Shown here piece after piece: positions 50,565-59,459 of a DNA stretch of 63,742 nucleotides (position 1 is its first letter; the number at the start of each line of letters is the position of its first letter). This DNA comes from Thermoguttaceae bacterium. GTDB taxonomy: Bacteria > Planctomycetota > Planctomycetia > Pirellulales > Thermoguttaceae. Location of the stretch: NCBI GenBank assembly GCA_017939795.1, contig JAGBAA010000012.1, positions 1 through 63,742 of the forward strand, written 5' to 3'. The translations under genes were made by a program, and so were the position numbers. The notes beneath the pieces are model-generated. The model searched no databases and was not told the origin of the DNA. It saw only the letters and a list, made by a program, of their open reading frames with translations.

Positions 50565-52295
50565 TCACGGCGTGGATCCCTCTTCGGGTTCCGGTTCAGG
50601 ATCGGGAGCCATCCAGCAGATCGGTTCTTCCAGGGACCGAAAGTACAGAGGAAGTTCCGAGTCTGGATCCTTTCCGATCGCGAAAAAGGTCTCGCCTGGG
50701 TTCCATTTGGCGATTTTTCCCCCGTTTGGAGAGATTTTCCGCTCAAAAGCCTCTACGTTTACCGCGTGGAACTGCGCATTATGCGGAGAATCCCACGGTT
50801 CGTCCAGCCGGATCTTTGCAAAAAGTTCCTTTTCAGCCTCCCCAAGGTACGGCAGAAGCAGGACGCGCCAGGAGTGAAGCGGTTTTCCGTCGGCATCCGA
50901 AAGCGTACGGGGCAGGCATTTTCCGCCATTCGCAAGGCGGTAGCGTTCCCGTGCGAAGAGGATCCGCTCAAGAGATGCGCGATCGCACGCACGCTGGAAT
51001 ACGAGTTGAATGTGCCCTTGTGTACAGATCACGTCCATTGCCATTCCAATCAGAATTGAGCGATCTTTCCGCGGAAGTAAACACCATGGAAACAGACTGC
51101 CTCCTTCCAGCTCATTGATCGCTTCACCCGCCTTTTTTAAGAGGAAACTCAGTGGAAAACTCTCGTACAGTTTTTGAAGCTGCTCTTTTTGCTCCGCCTC
51201 AAGATCCAGTTTCGGATCCGTTTGCCGTCTTGTGTGGATCCTCAACATTTCCTCCACGGCCGCATTCCAGTCTACTCCCAGATGAAAGATGGGATGATTT
51301 GTTGGTTCGAATCCGGGATCTTTCGGATACGGACTTGGAAGAAACATGTCCAGGCACACCATTCTTTCATTCCGGGCAATGCGGGAGTAAACGTTCTCCT
51401 GCGCGATCATCGGATACTTTTGGGCGCTCTCCTCCAGTTTCATGAGCTGGTCTTCTGAAAGCGGCGCGTCGGCATTTTCATAAAATGGGAGATACTTGGC
51501 TATTTGCCCGATATTAAATCCGATTAGAAATTCCACTAGGAATATGGCATCCTTCTGATACAGTTGGCTCAAATGGCGGCAAACTGCCGCGTCGGCGATC
51601 GCCCCATCCAGCTCTCCCTGCGCAATGCGGTATGCAGCCCGAAATATCAGCCCATTCGCCAACGATCGGGCGAATGCAGAGTAAGGAAGAAGCTGGTTCA
51701 TTGCGCAATAACGTCCGTCTCCGACCATTGGAATGAAGAACATTTCGGAATCCTGCACGATCCGCGCGATCTCATCCAGCAGAGGCGAGTTTTCCCGAAC
51801 CCATTCCGCTGCAAAAACCGGATCCTTTCCGGGTATTTCCATGGCATCTTCCGCGTCTCTTTTTTCCCGCTCTGCATCGTCGTCGGCGTATTTCTCATGG
51901 AGCATTTCTTTGTACGCACTGAGCGGATCCGAAAGAAAACCCGCGTTTTTCCATTCCTCAGGCTCAAGCGCGAGCAGTTCCATCATCTCTTCCTGCTTCT
52001 CCAGGATCTCTTCTCGTTCCTCATCGGAAAGCGCAGGCCGATACCTTCCCCGTTCATGAAGCAAAACCGTCTTCGCAAGCCGCCGAAACGCATTCCGATC
52101 CGTCTGCCATCCCTCCGGATATTGCGATTTCAGGACCTCAAACCAGTTCAGCGTGCCGTTTTCCAGTTTCACTCCCTCCGGCAAAAATCCGTCCCTCGGC
52201 AGTTCTTTCAGCGGAACGCTCGCGAAGAAATACCAGCATCCAATTCCACCCAAAACCGTCAGAAACAAAAAAAGTGCTGCCCAAAACCGTCTCAT
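50565..52295 (-). CDS. Membrane-anchored DUF1559-like planctomycete protein
   Basis: From the ATG at 52293-52295 (GGGAGG upstream) the protein has 576 residues. An N-terminal helix (FWAALFLFLTVLGGIGCWYFF) anchors or exports it. The long middle part is helical and rich in acidic residues and aromatic residues, without a recognised domain. The C-terminus resembles the signature region of planctomycete DUF1559 proteins (GKPLHSWRVLLLPYL, then IRLDEPWDSPHN), but the usual N-terminal pilin-type GFTL motif is absent. The function is unknown. Confidence 0.75.
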   Translation of the reverse strand: MRRFWAALFLFLTVLGGIGCWYFFASVPLKELPRDGFLPEGVKLENGTLNWFEVLKSQYPEGWQTDRNAFRRLAKTVLLHERGRYRPALSDEEREEILEKQEEMMELLALEPEEWKNAGFLSDPLSAYKEMLHEKYADDDAEREKRDAEDAMEIPGKDPVFAAEWVRENSPLLDEIARIVQDSEMFFIPMVGDGRYCAMNQLLPYSAFARSLANGLIFRAAYRIAQGELDGAIADAAVCRHLSQLYQKDAIFLVEFLIGFNIGQIAKYLPFYENADAPLSEDQLMKLEESAQKYPMIAQENVYSRIARNERMVCLDMFLPSPYPKDPGFEPTNHPIFHLGVDWNAAVEEMLRIHTRRQTDPKLDLEAEQKEQLQKLYESFPLSFLLKKAGEAINELEGGSLFPWCLLPRKDRSILIGMAMDVICTQGHIQLVFQRACDRASLERILFARERYRLANGGKCLPRTLSDADGKPLHSWRVLLLPYLGEAEKELFAKIRLDEPWDSPHNAQFHAVNVEAFERKISPNGGKIAKWNPGETFFAIGKDPDSELPLYFRSLEEPICWMAPDPEPEPEEGSTP

Positions 52296-52628
52296 TGGAA
52301 TTCCTCCCAAATTTCAAAAGTGCCGATTTGATTTCACGGAGATCCCCCAAAAGATCTCCGCCATAGAAAAGAACGTTCAGGCGTTACGTAATGTTCAAAA
52401 TTTTCATCCAGATTTTCAGAAATTCCCGGAATTTTTTTTGATCGGATACAGAATACCGGCTTCGGAATGGCAGATAAAGGGGACTTTGGATCGGTGCGAA
52501 CCGGTTCTGACGCTGAAAACACGAAGAACTCTTCCTCTTGAATTCAGCGTCATTAGGGCCTGCGTGTTGAAAGATCCCGATTCTGTGTTTTGGCGGAAAC
52601 ATCAGCGGTTCCCATGGCAAAGCGTCCG
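52296..52628. other. Intergenic region with two hairpins
   Basis: GGAGATC (52338-52344) and GATCTCC (52353-52359) form a stem, and GACGCTGAA (52509-52517) with TTCAGCGTC (52543-52551) forms another. Either could help end alsT transcription, but neither has a U run on the minus strand. No supported ORF or RNA gene was found in these 333 bp. Confidence 0.4.
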
Positions 52629-54038
52629 TCAGTTCCAGCCGTCGACCTCATGCGGCAGGTGGATGTCCTTTGCGCAGAAATCTGGTTCTTTGCCGTTTCG
52701 GAGCTTTTCTTCGTAGTCTCTGAGGGCTGCGAGTGCGTATTTCCCCAGGATCACGATCGTCGGGATATTGATCAGAGCCATCGCGCCCATGGTAATGTCT
52801 GCGAGGCTCCACAGAAGGTCCGCGCTGAGTCCGGATCCCAGAAAAATGACGAACGACGCGAGGACGCAGACGGTCCGCGAAAGGCATTTTCCCGGTTTGC
52901 GGCCGAGAAGGAAGAAGATGCTTTGATCGACATAGTAGAGATTTCCAAGCAGGGTCGTGAAGGCGAACAGGATCATCGCCGACGTGATGAATATCGGGCC
53001 GAACGAGCCGAAGGCGGTCCGGAGAGATTCCTGAACGTACGGTGCACCGGAGAGTTCTTTCGTCGGCTCGATCCCGGAGCACATACACATAAAAGCAGTC
53101 GCGGAGCAGACGAGCAGTGTGTCGATGAAGACGGATAGAAGCTGAACGAGTCCCTGTTTCGCGGGGTGCGATACGTCCGCGGAGGCGGCCGCGTTGGGGG
53201 CAGAACCGACGCCGGCTTCGTTGCTGTAGAGACCGCGCCGGATCCCGTACATCAGGCACGAACCGCTGAAACCTCCGAAAATGGCCTGGAAGTCGAAGGC
53301 ATCGCGGAAGATCTGGGAAAAAATACCGGGAAGGATGGAAACATTCAGAAGCACGATATAGGCCGCAGCCGCAATGTACGCCAGTCCCATAAAGGGAACG
53401 AGGATGCTCGTGACGCGGATGATCCGCTTTCCGCCTCCGAACAGACAGTACCCCACGATCAGCGCGAGAACGGCTCCGATGATCCACGGCGACCAGACGG
53501 AATCGTAAAATCTGTAGGATGAGAACGTGGACTGGAGATTGTACGACGCCAGCATATTGAATCCGAAACCGTACGTGAGGATCAGGCAGATGGAGAAAAG
53601 AATAGCCAGCGGTCTGGAACGCAGTGCCGTTTCGATATAGTACGCCGGGCCGCCGTACCAGCCGTCCGGACCTCGGCGTTTGTAGAGCTGCGCGAGTGTA
53701 CTTTCGATGAACGCCGTCGCACCGCCGAGCAGAGCGATGATCCACATCCAGAAGACCGCTCCAAACCCTCCGAGACAGATCGCTGTCGAAACTCCGATGA
53801 TGTTTCCCGTTCCCACACGCGACGCCGTCGAGACCATGAGTGCCTGAAATGAAGATGTCTCATTCTTTCCGTCCGGCTTTTCCGTCACGCACCGAAACTG
53901 TTCGAGGAAAAGCCGAAGCTGCATGAACCGCGTCCGAAGCGTGAAATACACTCCGGAAGAAATGAGCATCAGGATCAGCACGTAACTGTAGAGGACATCA
54001 TTGACCTGAACGACGATATTTTCAAAATTTTCAAACAT
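52629..54038 (-). CDS. alsT: Sodium:alanine symporter family protein
   Basis: This membrane transporter takes up alanine, glycine or a related amino acid with Na+. At 469 residues it has normal length and about ten to eleven helices. Motifs are ASRVGTGNIIGVSTAICLGG, FIESTLAQLYK, GWYGGPAYYIE, YSNEAGVGSAPNAAASADV and the later FAFTTLLGNLYYVDQ. AAGGTG precedes the ATG. A defective copy with very similar sequence lies at 5603-6118. It stands alone and faces away from the kinase gene upstream. Confidence 0.94.
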   Translation of the reverse strand: MFENFENIVVQVNDVLYSYVLILMLISSGVYFTLRTRFMQLRLFLEQFRCVTEKPDGKNETSSFQALMVSTASRVGTGNIIGVSTAICLGGFGAVFWMWIIALLGGATAFIESTLAQLYKRRGPDGWYGGPAYYIETALRSRPLAILFSICLILTYGFGFNMLASYNLQSTFSSYRFYDSVWSPWIIGAVLALIVGYCLFGGGKRIIRVTSILVPFMGLAYIAAAAYIVLLNVSILPGIFSQIFRDAFDFQAIFGGFSGSCLMYGIRRGLYSNEAGVGSAPNAAASADVSHPAKQGLVQLLSVFIDTLLVCSATAFMCMCSGIEPTKELSGAPYVQESLRTAFGSFGPIFITSAMILFAFTTLLGNLYYVDQSIFFLLGRKPGKCLSRTVCVLASFVIFLGSGLSADLLWSLADITMGAMALINIPTIVILGKYALAALRDYEEKLRNGKEPDFCAKDIHLPHEVDGWN

Positions 54039-54146
54039 AAACGCACCTTGCGGAAAAAAGGAAAAATACTCTGTTCACCAGTTTACTCCATCTGAAATGA
54101 AAGTCAAGCAAAAAAGATTTTTTGGATGAAAATTCTTCTCTCCTGC

Positions 54147-54175
54147 TTGACTTTTTGACGAAACAGAAGTAAAAT
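54147..54175 (+). promoter_or_regulatory. Promoter of the kinase-LRR gene
   Basis: TTGACT (54147-54152) and TAAAAT (54170-54175) are spaced by 17 nt, 41 nt before the ATG. Confidence 0.75.
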
Positions 54176-54216
54176 GAAAAAATTTTTATTTGCAGAGTGC
54201 ACGGGGCAAATGATTT

Positions 54217-57200
54217 ATGAGCAAAAGAAATGTACAGAAAACACAGAATCCTTTGGATCTGATGACTTCCAGCGAAGTCAATTACGATGAAAATCAATTT
54301 TCTGAACTGAAACCGGGGATGATATTTGGTCAGAAATATCGTCTGGTAATGCTGCTGGGTGAAGGCGGTATGGGGCAAACCTGGCTCGTGGATGAACTTG
54401 TCGGCGAAAAAAAAATCCGTAATGTCGTGATCAAGATCCTCACGGAGGAAATACGGAATAACAAGAAGGCAATGGAGCAGGTCCGATATGTGTTTGACAT
54501 GACGCAGAAATTGGGACACCCAAATATCTGCTCTCTGCTGACGCTAGACCAATATGAGGAATACGGAGACTATCTCGTCATGCACTATGCAGAGGGCGGA
54601 ACGCTGAAAGATTGGTTTCAGAGACAGTATCTGCATGAAAAGGGACTTTCGCTGAAAACGCTTCTGCTGATCCTGCGTCCGATCGCAGAGGCTCTGGATT
54701 TTGCGCACAGTCAGGGGATCATCCATCGGGATGTGAAACCGGAAAACATCATGTTTACCCAAATTACTCCCGGAAAGCCGGCAATACCGGTACTCATCGA
54801 TTTCGGACTGTCGGCGCGAATCAGTTCCGATACCACGATTTCAAACAGCCGGTCTCTCAAATTGGCCTGCGATACCAGTGGTACGCCGCTTTACATGGCA
54901 CCGGAACAGCATTACGGATACCAGCAGGATGGACGCACCGACCAGTATGCGCTGGCGATGGTTCTTTACGAAATGCTCAGCGGTGAACTTCCGTATGATA
55001 TGAATCTCGCGGAACTTATTTCATGGAAAGTAAATCTTGACCCAAGCTCGAGAAAATTCTCGAAGTCACTCAATAAAGCCCTGAAAAAAGCACTCTCGCC
55101 CCAGCCGGACAAGCGTTTCGCGTCCTGTGTGGAGTTCCTTGACGCTGCCGAACGAAAAGGGTGGGGGGTGAAAAATGTCTTGGCCGGGATCTCTTCATTA
55201 GGAGCCATTAAGCCGGTCCTTGAGATTCTGAAAAGTTCCGAAATTACCAAGATCATGAAGGATCTTAATTGGGATCCGGTCGTTCTGCTGATCATCGCAG
55301 GACTCCTGATCCTGTCTGTTTCGTTCCTTTGCTTCAGGTTCTTGTTCTCCATGATTGGACGCGGGTTTTCTGCGGTCCAGGCAACTGGAAATAAAAGAAA
55401 AGAACAGGAACAGCTGAAACGGAAAGTCAACGTGGAACAAGAAGCTAAAGTGGAATTTCCACTATGGGGCGTTACGGTGCTTCTGATTACCGTACTTCTT
55501 GTTGGTGTGATGTTTGTCGGCAAAATTGGTGAAACGTCCAAAGAAAAAGCTGATTTGGATATTTCCGTGCTGGAAGAACCGCTCAATGTTACTGAAGTTG
55601 CTTGTCTAGAACTGGAAAAGAGGTTGAGAGAGGTGGAAGCCAAAGCCGAGCAAAATGCACGGGCTAAAGATGAAGCTGAGATGAAGGCGCAAGCGGAAGC
55701 TGAAGCTCGAATGAAAGTAGAAGAACAGTTGAAAATTGAAACAGAAGCTAGACAAAATGCGCAGAAAGCTCAAAAACAGGCGGAAGCAAGAGTTGTACAG
55801 GAAACAAAGGCGAAAGAGGAGGCTGAGAAGAAGATAAAAGAGATTGAAAGCAAAGCAACGCAAGACGCACAGGTAAAAATCGATAAGTTTAAAAAACAGC
55901 TTGACGGTAAGTTTGAGTATGAGATGTTTGGTAATTCTGTTGTTATTACCAAATATCTACACGATGTAGAAGCAGAAATAGAAACCATTGAAATTCCTAA
56001 CGGCGTGACGGATATTGGAGAGGAGGCGTTTTACGGCAGTTGTGGCCTTCGGATAGTTGTGATCCCCGCCAGCGTAACACGTATCGGAAGAAATGCATTT
56101 GGACATTGTGAATGGCTGAACGAGATTGTCGTCTCTCCAGATAATGTACATTTCAAGAATGTAAATGGGACCCTGTTCACTGCTGATGGGAAAACGATTA
56201 TTAAATCTACTAATTATGATTATCCTCTCAAACGTTACACTATTCCTGATGGTGTAATAAGTATTGAAGAAGATGCGTTTTCCTTCCATAATTCCTTGGA
56301 ATCATTAACAATTTCCCCAAGTGTAAGAAGTATTGGAGATGGTGCGTTCAGTTTATGTGCTGACCTCAAATCTGTAACGATTTCCAATAGCGTAACTAGC
56401 ATTGGGAAAAATGCATTTGGAGGCTGTACTAACCTCACATCCGTCACAATCCCACCCAGTGTGACAAGTATTGGGGCTGGTGCGTTTAGTGATTGCCTTC
56501 CAAGTTTTGTGATTATCGGTAAAGTGGGTTCTGAAGCGGAACGGTATGCAAAAGAAAATGGGATTAAATTCGAGGAAGCTACTCCGGATCGGGGAATCAA
56601 AGAACTGAAAAAACAGCTCGACGATAAATTTGACTACGAAATATCAGGCAGTTCTGTTATAATTACCGACTATACTAGTGATGTTCATAGTAACATCACT
56701 AAAACAGTCTATATTCCCTATGGAGTGACAAGCCTTGGAAAAGGCTTATTCAGTTATGACAAATATATTAAGTCCGTGATGATACCAGATAGCGTGACGA
56801 CAATTGAAGATGAGGCTTTCTTTAATTGTGACAATATCACGACCATGGAGATTCCTTCCAGTGTAACACATATTGGAGTGGGAGCGTTTAGTAGCTGCAA
56901 AAAATTGACAAAGTTCATTGTTTCCTCAAAAAATACTCATTTCAAGAGTGTAGAAGGTATCCTCTTTTCCGCTGACGGCAAAATACTCATTAAATTTCCA
57001 AACGGTAAAGACATTGCCGAATATACTATCCATGACAACGTGACGAATATTGCAGCTGCCGCGTTCGAGTTTTGTTCCAGTCTTACGTCTGTAACGATTC
57101 CTGATGGTGTGATTAGCATTGGAGATCGTACGTTTTGGGGGTGTAAAGGGCTCATGTCTGTGACGATTCCTAGTAGCGTAACGTCTATTAGTAGTTCAGC

Positions 57201-57297
57201 ATTTGGCGGTTGTAAGAACCTTACGATTTATGGTAAAGCGGGGTCAGAAGCTGAAAGGTTTGCAATGGAGGAGGGAATCAAATTTCAGGCCGAGTAA
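54217..57297 (+). CDS. Ser/Thr kinase fused to coiled coil and BspA-type leucine-rich repeats
   Basis: The protein has 1026 residues. The kinase spans 41-305: GEGGMGQTWLV loop, K73, HRD 170-172, DFG 195-197, GTPLYMAPEQ. Two membrane helices follow (about 354-378 and 415-436), then an alanine- and glutamate-rich coiled coil (465-560). Two blocks of BspA-type leucine-rich repeats fill 565-1026 (units such as VTSIGKNAFGGCTNLTSVTI), each block starting with KKQLD-K-F-YE-GSSVIIT. Base composition in the repeat part is more AT-rich than the kinase part, suggesting later addition. With two helices both ends would lie on the same side. The ligand and target are unknown. No good ribosome site is visible. 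Confidence 0.92.
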   Translation: MSKRNVQKTQNPLDLMTSSEVNYDENQFSELKPGMIFGQKYRLVMLLGEGGMGQTWLVDELVGEKKIRNVVIKILTEEIRNNKKAMEQVRYVFDMTQKLGHPNICSLLTLDQYEEYGDYLVMHYAEGGTLKDWFQRQYLHEKGLSLKTLLLILRPIAEALDFAHSQGIIHRDVKPENIMFTQITPGKPAIPVLIDFGLSARISSDTTISNSRSLKLACDTSGTPLYMAPEQHYGYQQDGRTDQYALAMVLYEMLSGELPYDMNLAELISWKVNLDPSSRKFSKSLNKALKKALSPQPDKRFASCVEFLDAAERKGWGVKNVLAGISSLGAIKPVLEILKSSEITKIMKDLNWDPVVLLIIAGLLILSVSFLCFRFLFSMIGRGFSAVQATGNKRKEQEQLKRKVNVEQEAKVEFPLWGVTVLLITVLLVGVMFVGKIGETSKEKADLDISVLEEPLNVTEVACLELEKRLREVEAKAEQNARAKDEAEMKAQAEAEARMKVEEQLKIETEARQNAQKAQKQAEARVVQETKAKEEAEKKIKEIESKATQDAQVKIDKFKKQLDGKFEYEMFGNSVVITKYLHDVEAEIETIEIPNGVTDIGEEAFYGSCGLRIVVIPASVTRIGRNAFGHCEWLNEIVVSPDNVHFKNVNGTLFTADGKTIIKSTNYDYPLKRYTIPDGVISIEEDAFSFHNSLESLTISPSVRSIGDGAFSLCADLKSVTISNSVTSIGKNAFGGCTNLTSVTIPPSVTSIGAGAFSDCLPSFVIIGKVGSEAERYAKENGIKFEEATPDRGIKELKKQLDDKFDYEISGSSVIITDYTSDVHSNITKTVYIPYGVTSLGKGLFSYDKYIKSVMIPDSVTTIEDEAFFNCDNITTMEIPSSVTHIGVGAFSSCKKLTKFIVSSKNTHFKSVEGILFSADGKILIKFPNGKDIAEYTIHDNVTNIAAAAFEFCSSLTSVTIPDGVISIGDRTFWGCKGLMSVTIPSSVTSISSSAFGGCKNLTIYGKAGSEAERFAMEEGIKFQAE

Positions 57298-57978
57298 ACG
57301 GACGGAATGGGCCCCTTAGGGGCGGGGTGGTCCGATATGGAGTGCGGCAATACGGGAACGCAGTGACTTTTGCCGCTTTTATATTCGGCGATACAGCGCG
57401 ATAGCGCATTCGCCGGGAGTTGGTGTGGGTTTCAGGAAAAGCGGTCTTTAAAAAGTCCCCGCACACCAAACCACCCCGTCTCGCTTTGCGAGCCACCCCT
57501 CCGGCGGAGATGAATTTCTTGAAAAGCGACGTGAGACGCGCCGCCTCCCAAAAGCGACGCGAGACGCGCCGCCTCCCAGAGCCACCCCTCCGAAGGAGAG
57601 GAATTTCTTGAGAAGCGACGCGAGACGCGCCGCCTCCCAGAGCCACCCCTCCGAGGGAGAGGAATTTCTTGAGAAGCGACGCGAGACGCGCCGCCTCCCA
57701 GAGCCGCCCCTTCGAAGGAGAGGAATTTCTTGAAAAGCGACGCGAGACGCGCCGCCTCCCAAAAGCGACGCGAGACGCATCGCCTCCCAAAAGCGACGCG
57801 AGACGCGCCGCCTCCCAAAAGCAACGCGAGACGCGCCGCCTCCCAGAGCTGTCCCTCCGGCGGAGGGAAATTGGGAGTGCATTCGTGTTCACAGTCTGTT
57901 GAGGAATAAAAAAACGCGGAACACCGGGGGGACCGATGTTCCGCGCAGGAGGATAGATCTACTGTTGATGAGCGGTTT
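57298..57978. repeat. Compound minisatellite and flanking repeat remnant
   Basis: Eight copies of the 25-bp core GCGACGCGAGACGCGCCGCC-TCCCA start at 57526, 57554, 57615, 57676, 57737, 57765, 57793 and 57821. Spacing is 28 bp where AAA links them and 61 bp where a 36-bp unit starting GAGCCACCCCTCC is inserted. The flank at 57298-57500 has GC-rich short hairpins and the text CGTCTCGCTTTGCGAGCCACCCCTCC, typical of intergenic repeats of gut bacteria. Three minus-strand frames stay open only because of the repeat structure. No gene is supported. Confidence 0.85.
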
Positions 57979-59184
57979 TCAATAGTAGGTGACCGGGAGG
58001 TTGGAGTCAACAGCAGAGGCGGTGCCCATATTGGGATTGAAAGTGGGGTAGGCTTCTTCTGCCGGGGCTGCGGGGACTGCCGGAACAGCGGGCACCTGGT
58101 AGGGATCGGCCTGCGGTACGGTCAGTTTCCGGGGAGCTTCCGCGGGGATCTGGGCCTGCGTGCCGACCTGCGGAGCCATGGGAGCCACGTTCATCGGAGC
58201 AGCCGCCGGGGGAGCGAAGGAACTGATCTCGCTGTTGAAGACCGGAATTTCTTCCATCGGTGCGCCGGGATTGTATTCGGCCGTCGGATTCACGCTTCTG
58301 GTGGGAGAGTAACCCGGGCTCTGCGCGCAAAGTGCCGGAGCAGACTGCACTGCCGGAGCCGCCGTCTGAGCCAGGTCTGCGTTGAACGTCGGGTAGGTTT
58401 CTTCATACGTCACGGCATTTCCGATCTGCGGAGCGGTTTCAGCCTGAACGCTCTGCGGGGCAGCTGCCGTTTCGGCATGGAACTGCGGGTATGCGGCGGC
58501 AAGTTCCGGCTGGGCGGGCGTCGGCTGGTCGAAATCCGTTTCTTCCGTCTGCACGGCAGCGAACATGGAAGCCTGATCCTCCACGATCGCCGGCGCATTC
58601 TGAATGCTTTCCGTTTCTGCCGGGGCGGAGATCTCAGCCGCAGCGTTGGACGGCATTTCTTCCGATTCGGCCACCGTGTTTTCTGTGAGCGTCTGCGTTT
58701 CGTTCTTTTCGGCGTAAAGCTGCCATCCAAGGACCGCGACACAGACCGTCAGGACCGCAAACGCGCCGTTGAAGAGGACGCTGCGGACATTCCGTCTGGT
58801 ATTGCGGGTCTCGGTGCCGGACGTGCTTTCCGCGTAAACTGGTGCGCCCGTCTGCGGTTTTTCCGATTCGGAAGTTCCCGAAACATTTTCAGCCGGCATC
58901 AGGACTTCATTTCCGCCGAATCCCTGGACCGGTTTCGGAGACTTGCGTTCCGGAGCCAGTTCGGAGATCTGCGCAGCCTGCTCAGCATTCAAAAGGCTCG
59001 CGGGTGCCGTTTCGTCTTCCCACTCGCGGACATTCGCCGGAGCGATCCGTGCTCCGAGATTGACCATGCGGTTTTCCTGAACGCTGTCCAGATCTGAGAT
59101 GGAACCAAAAAGCAACGCCCCGACCATTTCCAATTCAGAAACATTTCCCCCTTTGGGCATCGACGTTTCGTTCTGGTTAGTCAT
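57979..59184 (-). CDS. Unknown single-pass membrane protein with Pro/Ala-rich tail
   Basis: From the ATG at 59182-59184 (GGAG upstream) the protein has 401 residues. Residues 1-130 are soluble and acidic, 136-155 form one membrane helix (LFNGAFAVLTVCVAVLGWQL), and about 245 residues after it are rich in alanine, proline, glutamate and glutamine with repeated EAYPTFN and TYPTFN motifs. The layout of a cytoplasmic N-terminus, one helix and an external tail recalls membrane anti-sigma factors or anchors, but no zinc finger or known domain is visible. It diverges from the large secreted protein gene next to it. Confidence 0.75.
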   Translation of the reverse strand: MTNQNETSMPKGGNVSELEMVGALLFGSISDLDSVQENRMVNLGARIAPANVREWEDETAPASLLNAEQAAQISELAPERKSPKPVQGFGGNEVLMPAENVSGTSESEKPQTGAPVYAESTSGTETRNTRRNVRSVLFNGAFAVLTVCVAVLGWQLYAEKNETQTLTENTVAESEEMPSNAAAEISAPAETESIQNAPAIVEDQASMFAAVQTEETDFDQPTPAQPELAAAYPQFHAETAAAPQSVQAETAPQIGNAVTYEETYPTFNADLAQTAAPAVQSAPALCAQSPGYSPTRSVNPTAEYNPGAPMEEIPVFNSEISSFAPPAAAPMNVAPMAPQVGTQAQIPAEAPRKLTVPQADPYQVPAVPAVPAAPAEEAYPTFNPNMGTASAVDSNLPVTYY

Positions 59185-59459
59185 TTTCTCACTCCATAAA
59201 AATAGTAGATCCAAAAAAATCCTCTCTCTACTATATCGTCCAGTTCCCACACGAAAGTTTAACGATCATTCTGAATTTTCCAATTTTGTTAAATAGGGAG
59301 AATGGAGAAAATGTATATGTGTGCGAGAGTTTTTGCAAAATGAACGTTCAGACAGACGATACATTCCGATGGACCCCTTTTTTGTATCCGCAAAACACAG
59401 CTCAGAAAAGACCGAAGATGGGGCCGTTCGATACGACGCGAAAGCGGAGAATAGGAAAA

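Noticed and set aside
50281..50568. Minus-strand ORF containing STEDTEKFTERR
   Set aside because: Same repeat family as above; no ribosome site or domain.
52384..52620. 78-codon minus-strand ORF downstream of alsT
   Set aside because: No start signal, no domain, and atypical composition; the region looks non-coding.
57526..57845. CRISPR array
   Set aside because: There are no unique spacers: the units between cores are themselves repeated, and no cas genes are near.
57278..58010. Three overlapping minus-strand frames across the minisatellite
   Set aside because: All phases stay open because of the repeat; the translations are only SRR- and GGGAS-type repeats.
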